Below are positions 20,105 through 29,925 of a stretch of 32,741 nt of DNA, in pieces. Both the position numbers and the translations under genes were made by a program. The notes below the pieces were generated by a model. That model saw only the letters and a program-made list of their open reading frames with translations. It was not told the origin of the DNA and ran no database searches. The stretch covers positions 32,530 to 65,270 of the forward strand of contig NAOQ01000386.1 of NCBI GenBank assembly GCA_002751075.1, read 5' to 3'. Position 1 is the first letter of the stretch; every line of letters starts with the position of its first letter. The stretch comes from Ichthyophonus hoferi (Eukaryota > Opisthokonta > Ichthyosporea > Ichthyophonida > Ichthyophonidae).

Positions 20105-21724
20105 TCACTCTATAATATCTAGATCCAGAGCCGTTTTCTTAATTTTGATTTCAAGGGTATCAGCGTCCACGAACGACTGCTGGGAGATGGGGGTAGCGGG
20201 GGATATATCCTGAGAATTCTTCTCCATATTCATACTTTTCATATCAGTGCCTCTTACTATATGCCATAAAACCTCAATGCCAATGGCTATAATCACTCCC
20301 GCCATTGAACTACAAGGGGCTAGCAGGAAAAATTGCCAGGCATATCCGTTACTGTACCAGGCTAGTTTCAGACCACCTCCAAAGCTGCCAGTCACACCAA
20401 TACCATAGACACTGACGGTGATAAGAGCAAGAGCCGCGCCAAAGAGTACAGAGAACTGTGTAATGTACTTTTGAGCCATGGGTCCTGGCAACAAACCTAA
20501 CATAATTGGACCCATCACACAGGCAGCCATCATGTTGGTCACAACAAAGAGATTGAGAACATTATCCACTAGACCTAGTGAGGCAACAATCATCAGAGGA
20601 ATATTGACTAATACTACTCCAGCACGACACCATGATACGGGCTTGTCGCGAAGAAACGTGGAGATGAGAGTACCGTTTATACCATTCTGCAACGAATCTA
20701 CAGCACTCTCGGACATAATTATAGCTGATATAAGGGTAATTAGACCCGCCCACGACGAAAGGGTTTCTTTACCATCGGTGCTAAACAACAGAAACCAGTA
20801 CAGATTAGGGTTGGTAGTGGGCTTAATCAGCCCTGCCCACCCTGATAGGAAGCCTCCAAACCCAAAGGCAAACACCACTAGGCCAGCACAGATGGATCCT
20901 ACAACAGCACCATGCCGCAGGGCCTTTTTATCTTCAGAGGCCCACACTCGCTGCCACATAGCCTCACTGCACAACGTTGACACTGTTAACGACACTGGCA
21001 TACTTAGAATGGAAGACAAACCTGCAGTTGTGTTGCCAATCTGCACGTCTGTCAGAGGGGTGGGAAGGGGCATGCGGAAATCGATGGCCAAATAGATGAG
21101 AAGAACAACAAGCAGTATAAACCCTGCACCAGCCTGGAACTTATCAGTGATGATTGAGATGCTCAAACCACCATAGGCCGTGTAGATCATAGTTAGAAGG
21201 CCTTCGGCGATAATAATCCCATAACTGACAGAGCCCACATAATCACGAAACAGAGATCCTACAGTCACATATTCGGCCAAAAGTACTACAGCCATGTTGA
21301 ACACCGTCATTGCATTAAAAGCAAGCTCGGCCGCTCGGCCGTAGCGTCTACGAGTAAAATCAGTGAAGGTAAGGACATCAGGATACATATCTAACACCCT
21401 TTCGCCGCAACGTGCCACGATGAGGATGGGGATGAGAGAAGAAAACGAGTACATGACAAGGCCTATCAACCCTGCTGTACTGGCATAGTTGGCTGGCGTA
21501 ACAACAACCCAGGAGCCTAAGGCCCCAGCATAGAAGCTCCAAGCAATACGCCACTTAGTTTGACTGCCCTTGGCAGCAATAAAGTCTGCTGTTGTGTCGC
21601 CGGCACCACCACACCTTTGAACCTTTCGCTTGTGCAGGATGGTAAGCACGCAGGCAATGCCGGCAAACAGCACCAGCATTACCATAGTGCAGACATATGC
21701 TGCTATAGTCCATTTGTTTTCCAT
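20105..21724 (-). CDS. Sodium:solute symporter (SSF family), single exon
   Basis: This is a plasma-membrane secondary transporter, expected to couple solute uptake to a sodium or proton gradient. The frame runs uninterrupted from ATG to stop, 539 residues, within the family's usual 450-700. Residues 8-30 form the first hydrophobic segment and about 12-13 segments follow. Family landmarks are WSFYAGALGSWVVVTPANY (about 61-79), the SSF-like ITDKFQAGAGFILL block after transmembrane helix 5 (about 191-205), and RVWASEDKKALRHGAVVG (about 258-275). The N-terminal loop (about 32-58) and C-terminal tail (about 495-539, Ser/Asp/Lys-rich) are hydrophilic. The best-known fungal SSF protein is the urea transporter DUR3, which is longer; substrate cannot be assigned here. 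The gene is intronless and clearly GC-richer than its AT-rich flanks, which suits strong coding constraint but could also reflect retrogene origin or transfer. Confidence 0.93.
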   Translation of the reverse strand: MENKWTIAAYVCTMVMLVLFAGIACVLTILHKRKVQRCGGAGDTTADFIAAKGSQTKWRIAWSFYAGALGSWVVVTPANYASTAGLIGLVMYSFSSLIPILIVARCGERVLDMYPDVLTFTDFTRRRYGRAAELAFNAMTVFNMAVVLLAEYVTVGSLFRDYVGSVSYGIIIAEGLLTMIYTAYGGLSISIITDKFQAGAGFILLVVLLIYLAIDFRMPLPTPLTDVQIGNTTAGLSSILSMPVSLTVSTLCSEAMWQRVWASEDKKALRHGAVVGSICAGLVVFAFGFGGFLSGWAGLIKPTTNPNLYWFLLFSTDGKETLSSWAGLITLISAIIMSESAVDSLQNGINGTLISTFLRDKPVSWCRAGVVLVNIPLMIVASLGLVDNVLNLFVVTNMMAACVMGPIMLGLLPGPMAQKYITQFSVLFGAALALITVSVYGIGVTGSFGGGLKLAWYSNGYAWQFFLLAPCSSMAGVIIAIGIEVLWHIVRGTDMKSMNMEKNSQDISPATPISQQSFVDADTLEIKIKKTALDLDIIE

Positions 21725-22090
21725 AGTTTAAATTGAAGTAGTTTCATATGTAAGTGTCGAGATCTGTTCTTTGCTTTAAATTGTTGCTCTAAATATATGC
21801 AAAATAAACTTCCCAAGGTCAAAGGGTGGCGTAGAATCTAATGTTGTCTATACATCGGAATTGTTCAAAAAAGACACTCTCCGTTGTAATCATAAACCTG
21901 CCTCAAGGCCAAAAAAAAAGGCCCACAAGATAAACTAAACTACAACGCAACCACAACCACCCTAAAACGATTCATACAAACTAGAACGACAATATATGAA
22001 TACAGTGAGCCGTCCAAATGGCACATGGCCCACAACAAAAAATGCAATCCGGATTGAGATTGGTGAGAAATGCATCTAATAGTAGGTGAA

Positions 22091-22197
22091 AATTACTATA
22101 TTTAAATATAGATTTTAATTTTAGCATTGAATTGGTTACTATATTTAAACATAGTTTTCATTTGTTTTATTGACGTCAAGACTAGCATTGGATTGGT
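22091..22197. repeat. Diverged direct repeat with a 16-bp palindrome
   Basis: Two units, from about 22,091 and about 22,136, begin TTACTATATTTAAA and end TAGCATTG(A/G)ATTGG. The first contains the perfect palindrome CTATATTTAAATATAG. The second is longer and includes the TGACGTCA site. Confidence 0.5.
22171..22178. promoter_or_regulatory. Palindromic CRE/ATF-like site TGACGTCA
   Basis: This is a perfect 8-bp match to the bZIP (CREB/ATF) consensus, about 447 bases upstream of the symporter start codon. It could link the transporter to nutrient or stress signalling. One 8-mer in over 32 kb can also occur by chance. Confidence 0.25.
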
Positions 22198-24151
22198 ATA
22201 GTACAATTTCTTTCACTAGCCAATAAAAAGTGTGAAACCAATTAACAGAATTAGTCATTAATTCAAATAAACTCACCTATTGGTAAATTTTAACTCCTTT
22301 TTTTAAAAAATAACGTCGCTTCAAAAATTCATAAAAGCAACCAATTAGATGATAGTCTTTAGATCTTAAATCTAAGCGCTATATAATTAAGAGTGCTTAT
22401 AGATATATCAAGGAAGATAGTACTGTAATAGTGAGACTTGGTTCAATCATTTGAGTCGTGAGTTAGCATGAGGGAGGATGCATTAAATTATCATACTGTT
22501 ACCCACTATTGATGTTATTCAATATCATGGCACCATTAGCGTATATTGTTCACAGAAAACCAGTTTAATAGCAAACTGATAATTCGGTATTCTAGTATTC
22601 CAGTAATATGCAAATCATCCATAGGCAATTATCAGAATAGATGGCTAGCCCCAACCACTTAATTTATAATTTCAATATCTGCATAAAAAAGGCAAAGATA
22701 TCCAGTCTGGACTTATTTTGGGTATCTATAGATGGTGAATAATAATTTACATATATCATAAATTTACCAATTTTGTTATTGTAGATGATATAAGCAAGGA
22801 TAATGAGGATTAGAATAGCTTCATATTGTAAATAGGAATTTCAGGCAAAGGGAACCCTTTTATTACAGATTTAATTTCATTGAGAATCAAAGATAAAAAT
22901 TTAAAAATCAGAAACCCATAGCTAAAAGTAGAAAAATATGTTTTACCGCAGCTGTTAGGTAGTATGTGTTTTTTGTACTGGAGAAACATTGCCATTGTAT
23001 GAGACATGTAGAATTCATCAGATATGCAATCAAACATATGATAAACCATTATGGAAGTAATTATTGCATACTGTTAATAAGTAAATAATTAAGATTTTAC
23101 TCCTAGATTTTCACTCTCATGATCTTGAATAATTATGTATGTACTTCCAATCATTTCACGTGATCTAAAGCTAATTTGGCATTGGAGTTTCTGATTTGAT
23201 TAAAACTTATAACCAATCTGAGTTGTCACATTTTTCATATGTAAAATGTATAATGACTATCATATGTAAGAAATTTAGTTCCTAACCCAGATTATTTCTC
23301 CTAAAGATGTTATTATTGCAATATAGTAGTGCTATTGTTAAAGGGTAGATAAGTAACAACCATTTTGTGTTGCACGTCTAATATAGTATAGTCCCAATTA
23401 TGTCAGTTCATAAGCCATTTTCTTTCTGGTCTAGGGTTGTTAGATATGGCTAGTATGCACTGTATTAATAATGCACCAGTTAGCCTAAGATGGTACTTAC
23501 ATATTTAAGGATTAACTCCGCAGGGCTAATTGGTTAGTACTGTGTACCTGAAGTGAAACTTATAAATCAACAGTAATAGCTAATGGTTATGCATTGGTAT
23601 TTAGCAGTAGCTGCAGTGTTTTTCAGATCATTCTATAGCAACTGGTTGTAGTGTGCTTGTTAGTCTCGTATTAGAGATACTTAGTAGCCTTCTGGTACAA
23701 ATTATACACTTAATACTAAGTTATTTTGGTAACAAGTTAAGCTATGTTACAATCAAAGCTTCCAGTTTACTTAGATATGTGTTCTTATTTTGATTTTGGA
23801 AATTGTCCTCTCCAATTAGATGGTAGATTATAGTTAAAGATCAAGTCCTCGTCTGAGGTCTAATTTTCCCCTGTTTCGATTAAGAATTCAGAGGTAGTAG
23901 TCAATTGTAATTTTGCTAGGAGCTAGGAATTTACAAAATCTCTTGGTAAAGGTAGAATCTACAGAAAGGGATACTATATCCAAATCAGCAATTCCGATCT
24001 GCTGGAATCTAGGTTCAACTCAAATGCACGTATCCTAGTATTTGTGATTAATCCTTCTGCGACTCTTTGAGCTAGTTGATTGGATTGATCCAGACTATTT
24101 TAGTGATAAATTGGTCTTTAAGGCTCTGACCAGGCACTGACCAATTGGTTG

Positions 24152-24589
24152 GTTTATTAATATTTTGTTAAAACAGGGATATTTAATTAATTTAGGTGTT
24201 TCATTTTATAGCTATAAGTATTTAATACTAATAGCAATTACTACTACATATATAGTATGGAAAAAATTGTTAATGCAATTTATTGGTGTTGACTACTAAT
24301 TCAAGATGATCAAAATTGAACCAGTCAATGGCAGAGGTTCCATGACTATATAACCAACCATTTCAAATCATATGTTTGGAGATCCATACACCACATTGCT
24401 TATAAATCCTGCTTACGACAAGCCCTGCTGACATGTTTAATAATAAAAAATATGTCTCAGCATATCTTTACTCTTTGTATGCAAAGGACACGTTAAAACG
24501 ACCTTTAAGACGGTATTCCCTCTCTTTCTAAACGAGTATAGGTCACAGAAACGCTCCGGTCTCTGGTTATTACTCCCAAATTATTTCCT
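24152..24589 (-). mobile_element. Solo LTR-beta nested inside LTR-alpha, flanked by GGTTG
   Basis: The reverse complement aligns with 8,864-9,290 over more than 400 bases. GGTTG occurs on both sides (24,147-24,151 and 24,590-24,594), a plausible 5-bp target-site duplication. Removing the block plus one GGTTG restores the alignment of the surrounding LTR-alpha copy with copy 1. Confidence 0.65.
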
Positions 24590-24640
24590 GGTTGTTTCCA
24601 ATCATATACATGTTTAGAACCGTAAATAATGCTGGCACAT

Positions 24641-24699
24641 CTAGCCATCTGTATAAGTATAACAATTAACTAGCCATCTGTATAAGTATAACAATTAAC
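24641..24699. repeat. 29-bp perfect tandem duplication
   Basis: CTAGCCATCTGTATAAGTAT followed by AACAATTAA occurs twice in a row, at 24,641 and 24,670. It lies inside LTR-alpha copy 2 and is absent from copy 1, so it arose after that LTR inserted. Confidence 0.9.
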
Positions 24700-25003
24700 C
24701 AGCCAAGTGTTAAATCCAGAATTTTAAAAACCTTTCTATATACTATATGTTAGGATTAGTTCTTGATGGATTCATGATCTAATGCGTTGTACATGAGAGA
24801 GTGCTAAGTATACTACATTTTTTACTGATAACAATTTGCCTAATAAAGTTATTAAGATAACGCTTTTACCTGTTAGCTTATTAATGTAAGGAAAACTAAA
24901 CCCTATAATAATATATATGTTTGGTTGAAATGTATGCCTTGCTGAGGTACGATTTAAGTTCTTTTTTCAATTGCTCTTGACGTTCCAATACTGTTGAAGC
25001 CTT

Positions 25004-25279
25004 GTGAATTATGAGGTTATGCGATATTGGATTAAAAATCTTAATGTTCATGTCATTGCTTGTGATCGTGATTTCCCATTAAAATTTCTGGTTGTAACAT
25101 TTCCTTATTATTTTTATTGTTATTGTTATCTTCATTTATTAAAATATAAAGAAATACTTTTCCCAGTTAATTTAAAAGGGATGTTTGTTGGCAATCATTC
25201 TTCTCACTGGATAAGAACCTGGGACCAAAGAGTTATTAATCCAGTTAGCTTACCAAATAGCTTTTATGCTAAAAACTAA
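25004..25279 (+). other. Open frame of unclear status
   Basis: A 91-codon frame opens at GTG (first ATG near 25,012). It contains an A/T-driven Phe/Tyr-rich middle, then a more protein-like end with GMFVGNHSSHWIRTWDQRV. TTTTCCCAG at 25,166 is a fair acceptor just before the protein-like part, so this may be a small exon. No domain is recognised. It lies between LTR-alpha copy 2 and the unassigned exon at 25,583. Confidence 0.25.
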
Positions 25280-25582
25280 AAGCTAATTAAGTATTTTACT
25301 AAGTATTGAGTATTGAACTACTGCTTAATTTAGATTCAATAGAGACAAACAAGCCAATTAGCTCTTCTGCAATATCATATTGATATTGGTTATTTCAAAG
25401 TCAAAGGAGTATATTGAAATAAAACAATTGTTTTAGCAAGAAATAGATGAGCAGTAGAGTTCAAGCGATAATAAATTAATCATTCAATCACATCAAACAT
25501 TGTTTATGTTTGTTAAATTATTTTCTAAAATTATGTGTATGTTATAATTGTATTAATATTATTACTTTTATTTCTTGGGCAG

Positions 25583-25803
25583 TGGAATTAGATCAACCAG
25601 GTACTGTATTGGATGGCCAACTAGTTAAGCATGGTGTTGTTCATTTGTCAGAAGAAGATACTATTGTCCCAGTTTATAACACTATCAATCGCGCTCATAT
25701 TTATTATAGTTACTTTAAATTGCGGGAAAAAAAGCTAAATACAACATTTAATCTAGATATACAGCTTGCATTACAAGCAGGATATACTAGTGCTATAACT
25801 TAA
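25583..25803 (+). CDS. Unassigned terminal exon, family member F2
   Basis: The exon opens after a strong acceptor (TTTATTTCTTGGGCAG) in phase 1, splitting a valine codon as in members F1 and F3. It runs 73 codons to TAA. Key stretches are LDGQLVKHGVVH, EEDTIVPVYN, YYSYFKLREKKLN and LALQAGYT. It aligns with F1 (15,301-15,554) from the first residue to near the end, with one residue of length difference before GQLVK. Several differences are third-position or conservative, which points to past protein-level selection. GTATGT at about 25,541 could be the donor, but the phase does not clearly fit and no upstream exon was established. Function unknown. Confidence 0.45.
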
Positions 25804-26125
25804 TCTTTATACAATGATAATTACTGAAATCTGCTATGTTTAGACTTTAATCAACCAATATAAATAGAATATAGTAAACCAGGTCATATTTGTTTTTCTC
25901 ATATGAGGTTATTGATGTTTGACATGCCTCCACTTTAAGTCACAATACTACAATTGCCATTGCTAAACCACCTCCAGCTACTTCATCTGCATTGGTTGCT
26001 CTTTTCTCAGCTAACCAACTCTCAACTGAGTACATTGTTGATCTAGCCATTCATCATATACTTTCAACAGTCACAAGGACAACACGCTTGTAAATCAACA
26101 AGTCAGCCAAGCTTGTTGCAATTAC
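25804..26125. other. Spacer before the first gamma LTR
   Basis: Positions 25,950-26,120 are less AT-rich and read on the plus strand as a Thr/Ala/Ser/Pro-rich stretch (AKPPPATSSALVALFSANQL). No homologue is recognised and no start codon precedes it. It may be a remnant of another repeat or a short exon. Confidence 0.3.
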
Positions 26126-26690
26126 TGCGGCCATATATAGCTAATGTGTATTGTCTCTGTATGTATTAAAAATATAAGTGATATTTAGTATTGTACCTCT
26201 AAAGATATGGGTCTAGCACAATCAATACTTAAGTATATTTCTGTATTGAGTAAATAAATAGTTTAGCAGTGCAACATTATAATTAAAATAAATTATAACT
26301 AATACATTCTTAATAGTGGTTAATACTAGAAGTTTTCCTATACTTAAAAGTGGCTTGACCAAAACTCCAAGTATCTTACTTTATTTTTATTTTATAAAAT
26401 ATAACAATTCTTTGTACCAATGCTTTACAGAAAAGTGATAGCATTTAAGTTGAGACTTGGGGTTTCCACTTATCATGAGTTTTAATTTGAACTCCAATAT
26501 GATATTTAATTTTTTTAAATTTAATTAAGTATTACAACTGGGCTCTGTCATATAACTGGCAGGTTAGTCTCCTATCAGAGGCTTTATGACCAGAGGTTAG
26601 GTTTTAGTCAAGGACAGCTTAAATCTCATATGATAATAAATATGTGTTATAAACAGTGTGTGGTTTTATAGATAATAAGTTACGACTATA
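26126..26690 (+). repeat. LTR-gamma copy 1
   Basis: It shares CATATAT, TGTGTA, TATGGGTCTAG, CACTTAAGTATAT-like, TTTAG-AGTGCAACA and, further on, GGGTTTCCAC, ACCAGAGGT and CTCATATGATAATAAA-like blocks with the copies at 29,365 and 32,255. Edges are approximate. Confidence 0.65.
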
Positions 26691-29364
26691 ACTAATCATG
26701 GTAATAACTCAAACAAGAGTATTCAGAAGAGGGAATACATCAGAATGCTGACTTGGGTAAAATGCTCTATGGAAAAGTCAAAGAAGGTGAGGATAAATTG
26801 TTTTTTAAACTCAGTGGAGTTTTCCAGATAAGACTTAGGCTACAAATTTACTACTATGAAGGAGCTACTAACTCCAATAAAATACATTAGCCGTGACTTT
26901 ATAGCATTTGGGTTTTTTATATCAACAGACTCCTTTAAAGAATCATCTTAACTGGATGCTGGATCCAGTAGGGTTAACAAGGCCCAACAACCTAGTAGCC
27001 TGTTCACTGTCAATTCATCTGTTCAACATCCTTGTGAAAACACTATTCCACCTAAACCAACTGCTCCAAGGAAACTCATGCTCCAAGGGAACTCATGCTC
27101 CAATTGAATCAATGCTGGGGAAAAAGATTACCCAAGGTCAAAGTGACTATAGGTTCACTAACCCATCTCCAAATGAGGCCAGGTCATATTAATCAATGGC
27201 TATAAATCCTGAGCATATTTTTAAAGGAGGGAAAGATGGGCAGGTCAGGTGCCATGCACTGACTGGTCTGATAATACAAACTATCCTACATGCAGGTTTC
27301 AGTATATTTGAATAAAATTATTGATTGACCTATACCAACCCAGTTATTGAAGCCAGAGATAATTTTCACAATAGAAATGTTAAAATATTTCAGCTCCTAC
27401 AACTTTAGAGTAGGTTTCTTAGCTGAAAGCCTTAATGTCTTTAATTAATCCTTATTGTTTACCTTGCATTAAACATTTAAATGTTAAGAAGAATTTGATT
27501 ACAAAATTTTACTTGACACACATGGCAGTCAAGACTTGGACATTAATTATGATAATTATTTAATTTAATGTCACCATTAATTCTATTTAGTTAAAGACTA
27601 GAGGTTTAGTGCAGTTTGGATTGAAAATGTACAGTGGTTTTCAATGGTGTTGGTCATTAGAGTTTAATCACATGCATCATGGTTTACAATACATATATTT
27701 TATGTCTAAATCAAGTTCTAGATGGATTCTTTGGATAGTCACTGGATGATTTGTTTAGAACATGTTCCAGAATAATCATGCTGAGCCCCTATTGAGTAAT
27801 ATATTAAACTCCACTGATGGCAGAGTAGCAGATGATTAAATTGGTCTTGTCCTCAAATCCAATAACTATATAACTAGCAAACACAAATTTGGTTTGAATC
27901 CTACTTGTTAATTGTAAATAATAAAGATAAGTATCAGTTTCAAGTAAATTACAGTAGGTATAATGGTTCAAAGGACAGATACTCTTAAAAAGATTGTCTC
28001 TCATGACAAACAAGAATCCGTCACTGCAACTGATACTAAGATAAGATTTGTAGGACTTAGAAAGAAGAAAATCCAAGTTCAAGTTTTATTTGATTCAAGT
28101 GATATCTTTATGTCAAAGCAGTTAGAAGAGGACTATAATTCAAGTGAAGGATCTAATTCAACAAAAGCAAAATTTGAATTTTACAATGAAGAAGAAGATT
28201 ATCATGTGTCGGTCAACCTTGAAGAAGAGTCTACCCAAGACACAAAAGATTACAACCTAATTTCACTAAGAAGGTATGTGAGTTTTAATGATCTTCTCGT
28301 GTTCTTAAGCAATTAGCCTTGGTATGACGACATACCTTAGCAGCTCTTCTGGAAAGAGAACATTTGCTCTACATTAATACCAACACTAGCCTCTTAATAT
28401 TTTAATGTGTGCCATATTTATTTCGGTTATATGTGTGCATGCTGATGGCATGCTGATGGTGGCTAATAGTAAGGTTGCTATTGTTAATCTCATTTCAAGC
28501 ATGAAGACCAACTTTTACATAAAACAAAAGAGTTTCCCTTCCAATAATGTTGGATGCCAGATATGGAGGAATGAGAATGAATTAATTTACATCTCTCAAG
28601 AGGGGTACATGAGATAATTAATTTAAATATATGGCATGGTCAATGCAAGACAGGCCTTGTCATGCATACTACCAGGTCAGGTAGTAGCCTTGGAGTTAGC
28701 CACAACCAAGAACCCCAAATGCAAAATAGGGGAGAAATAGACAGCTCTAGAATGCCTTCTATGGGTATCCAACCTAACATACCCAGATATATATAGCTTA
28801 TGCCACAAGCTTTCTGAGTTTGTTTTTTCCCAATTCTTCTAGGTCACACTGGAAGATGGCAATGCATTTAATGGGTTATGTAAAGTCCCACCCAGACAAA
28901 AGTATAGTCCTTAAATGTAAATCTTTAAAACTTATTACATATGTGTACGCAGAGCTTTCTGGGGACTTGATATCCAGAAAGTTAACAATTGATTTTGTGT
29001 TGTTTCTCTCATATCCCCTGGTGTTATGAATGAACGATAAATAATCCATTGTAACAACATTAAGTACATAAGCTGAATATACAGTTTTATGTATTTCAAA
29101 TCATAAAACCATCTGAATGATAGGTATTATTATCAGCTTTGGGGATCTCCTATATACTGGTTCCTATGTTTGAAAAGAACCAGTCTACAATTCACCTCAG
29201 TGAGATCAATGGCATAAAAAAGAATACCAAGCGCATTCAAATAAAGTGCCATTATATCAAGACTATCATTCACAATGGCGTGAGTAATGCATCAGGTCCC
29301 CATGACTGAACAAATAACTGATGTCTTTACCAAGATATTTGCACTAACAGAATTGGTCTAAATG

Positions 29365-29925
29365 TGGTTTTTACTAGCTTTAGATATATAGGGGTATGTC
29401 TTTACAAGTATTTAGAGACACTGAGAAAATATTGTCAAATATGGCTAGTTTATCACTTAAGTATATATTTATATTAGTTAGTTAGAAAATTTAGTGATGT
29501 AGCACTTTATTTAAAATAGTTGTTTAATTAATTAGTAGTTAATCCAAATTAGTATTAAACTTACATAAACATTATTGTAAAAACAACAACCCATATTCAG
29601 AAGAAGTTTGAACAAGGCTCTTAATTGTGTAATCTTAATTATTTCTTGATAAGGTAGAATAGCCATCTGTATCAAGCCTTACAGAAAGGTCAGGCACTGA
29701 AGTTGCCGTTTCAGGGTTTCCACATAATCCGAGTTTCTATTCCAACACCTACCTAATGCTTAGGTTCAATTGGTTAACTGAGCAATACAACCAGACTAGG
29801 TTATGACTGACTAGTCAGTTTTGTACCAGAGACTACATAACCAGAGGTCAGACTTTTAGGTGAGATTGCTCAAGTCTCACATTCTGATGAATGCTTATTA
29901 TATCAACTTTGATTCTTTATTTGTG
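29365..29925 (+). repeat. LTR-gamma copy 2, shared between copia 2 and copia 3
   Basis: It follows the 3' end of the copia 2 coding remnant and immediately precedes a second gag-like start. Matches to copy 1 include TATCACTTAAGTATA, TTTAG-GATGTAGCA, GGGTTTCCACATAAT and ACTACATAACCAGAGGTCAG. Confidence 0.65.

Larger units (their letters stand above)
21725..23829. other. Symporter upstream region and AT-rich intergenic stretch
   Basis: No gene is supported. The first few hundred bases should hold the symporter promoter. A perfect TGACGTCA lies at 22,171-22,178, and CCAAT-type cores occur near 22,130-22,230. A diverged direct repeat at 22,091-22,197 is listed separately. The open frame at 22,810-23,049 (minus) has no recognisable content. 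Confidence 0.45.
23830..24915 (-). repeat. LTR-alpha copy 2, interrupted by an LTR-beta insertion
   Basis: The outer parts, 23,830-24,151 and 24,590-24,915, align with LTR-alpha copy 1 (13,621-14,310) as if continuous. The block between them matches LTR-beta. No internal copia sequence adjoins, so this is probably a solo LTR. It is strongly diverged and therefore old. Confidence 0.65.
26126..29925 (+). mobile_element. Ty1/copia retroelement fossil (copia 2), broken
   Basis: The 5' LTR (gamma) lies at about 26,126-26,690 and the 3' LTR at about 29,365-29,925. Parts in order: a gag-like region at about 26,700-27,200, the integrase-to-polymerase linker at about 27,963-28,316, reverse-transcriptase palm at about 28,405-28,617 (MVANSK block), RNase H at about 28,820-29,000 (HPDKSIVLKCKSL block), and the terminal TEQITDVFTK block near 29,320. 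The integrase proper is not recognisable. The element carries many breaks and its LTRs are well diverged, so it is old. Confidence 0.75.

Noticed and set aside
20478-21095. 205-codon plus-strand open frame
   Set aside because: It lies entirely antisense to the symporter gene and has no domain; long antisense frames are expected opposite a GC-richer coding region.
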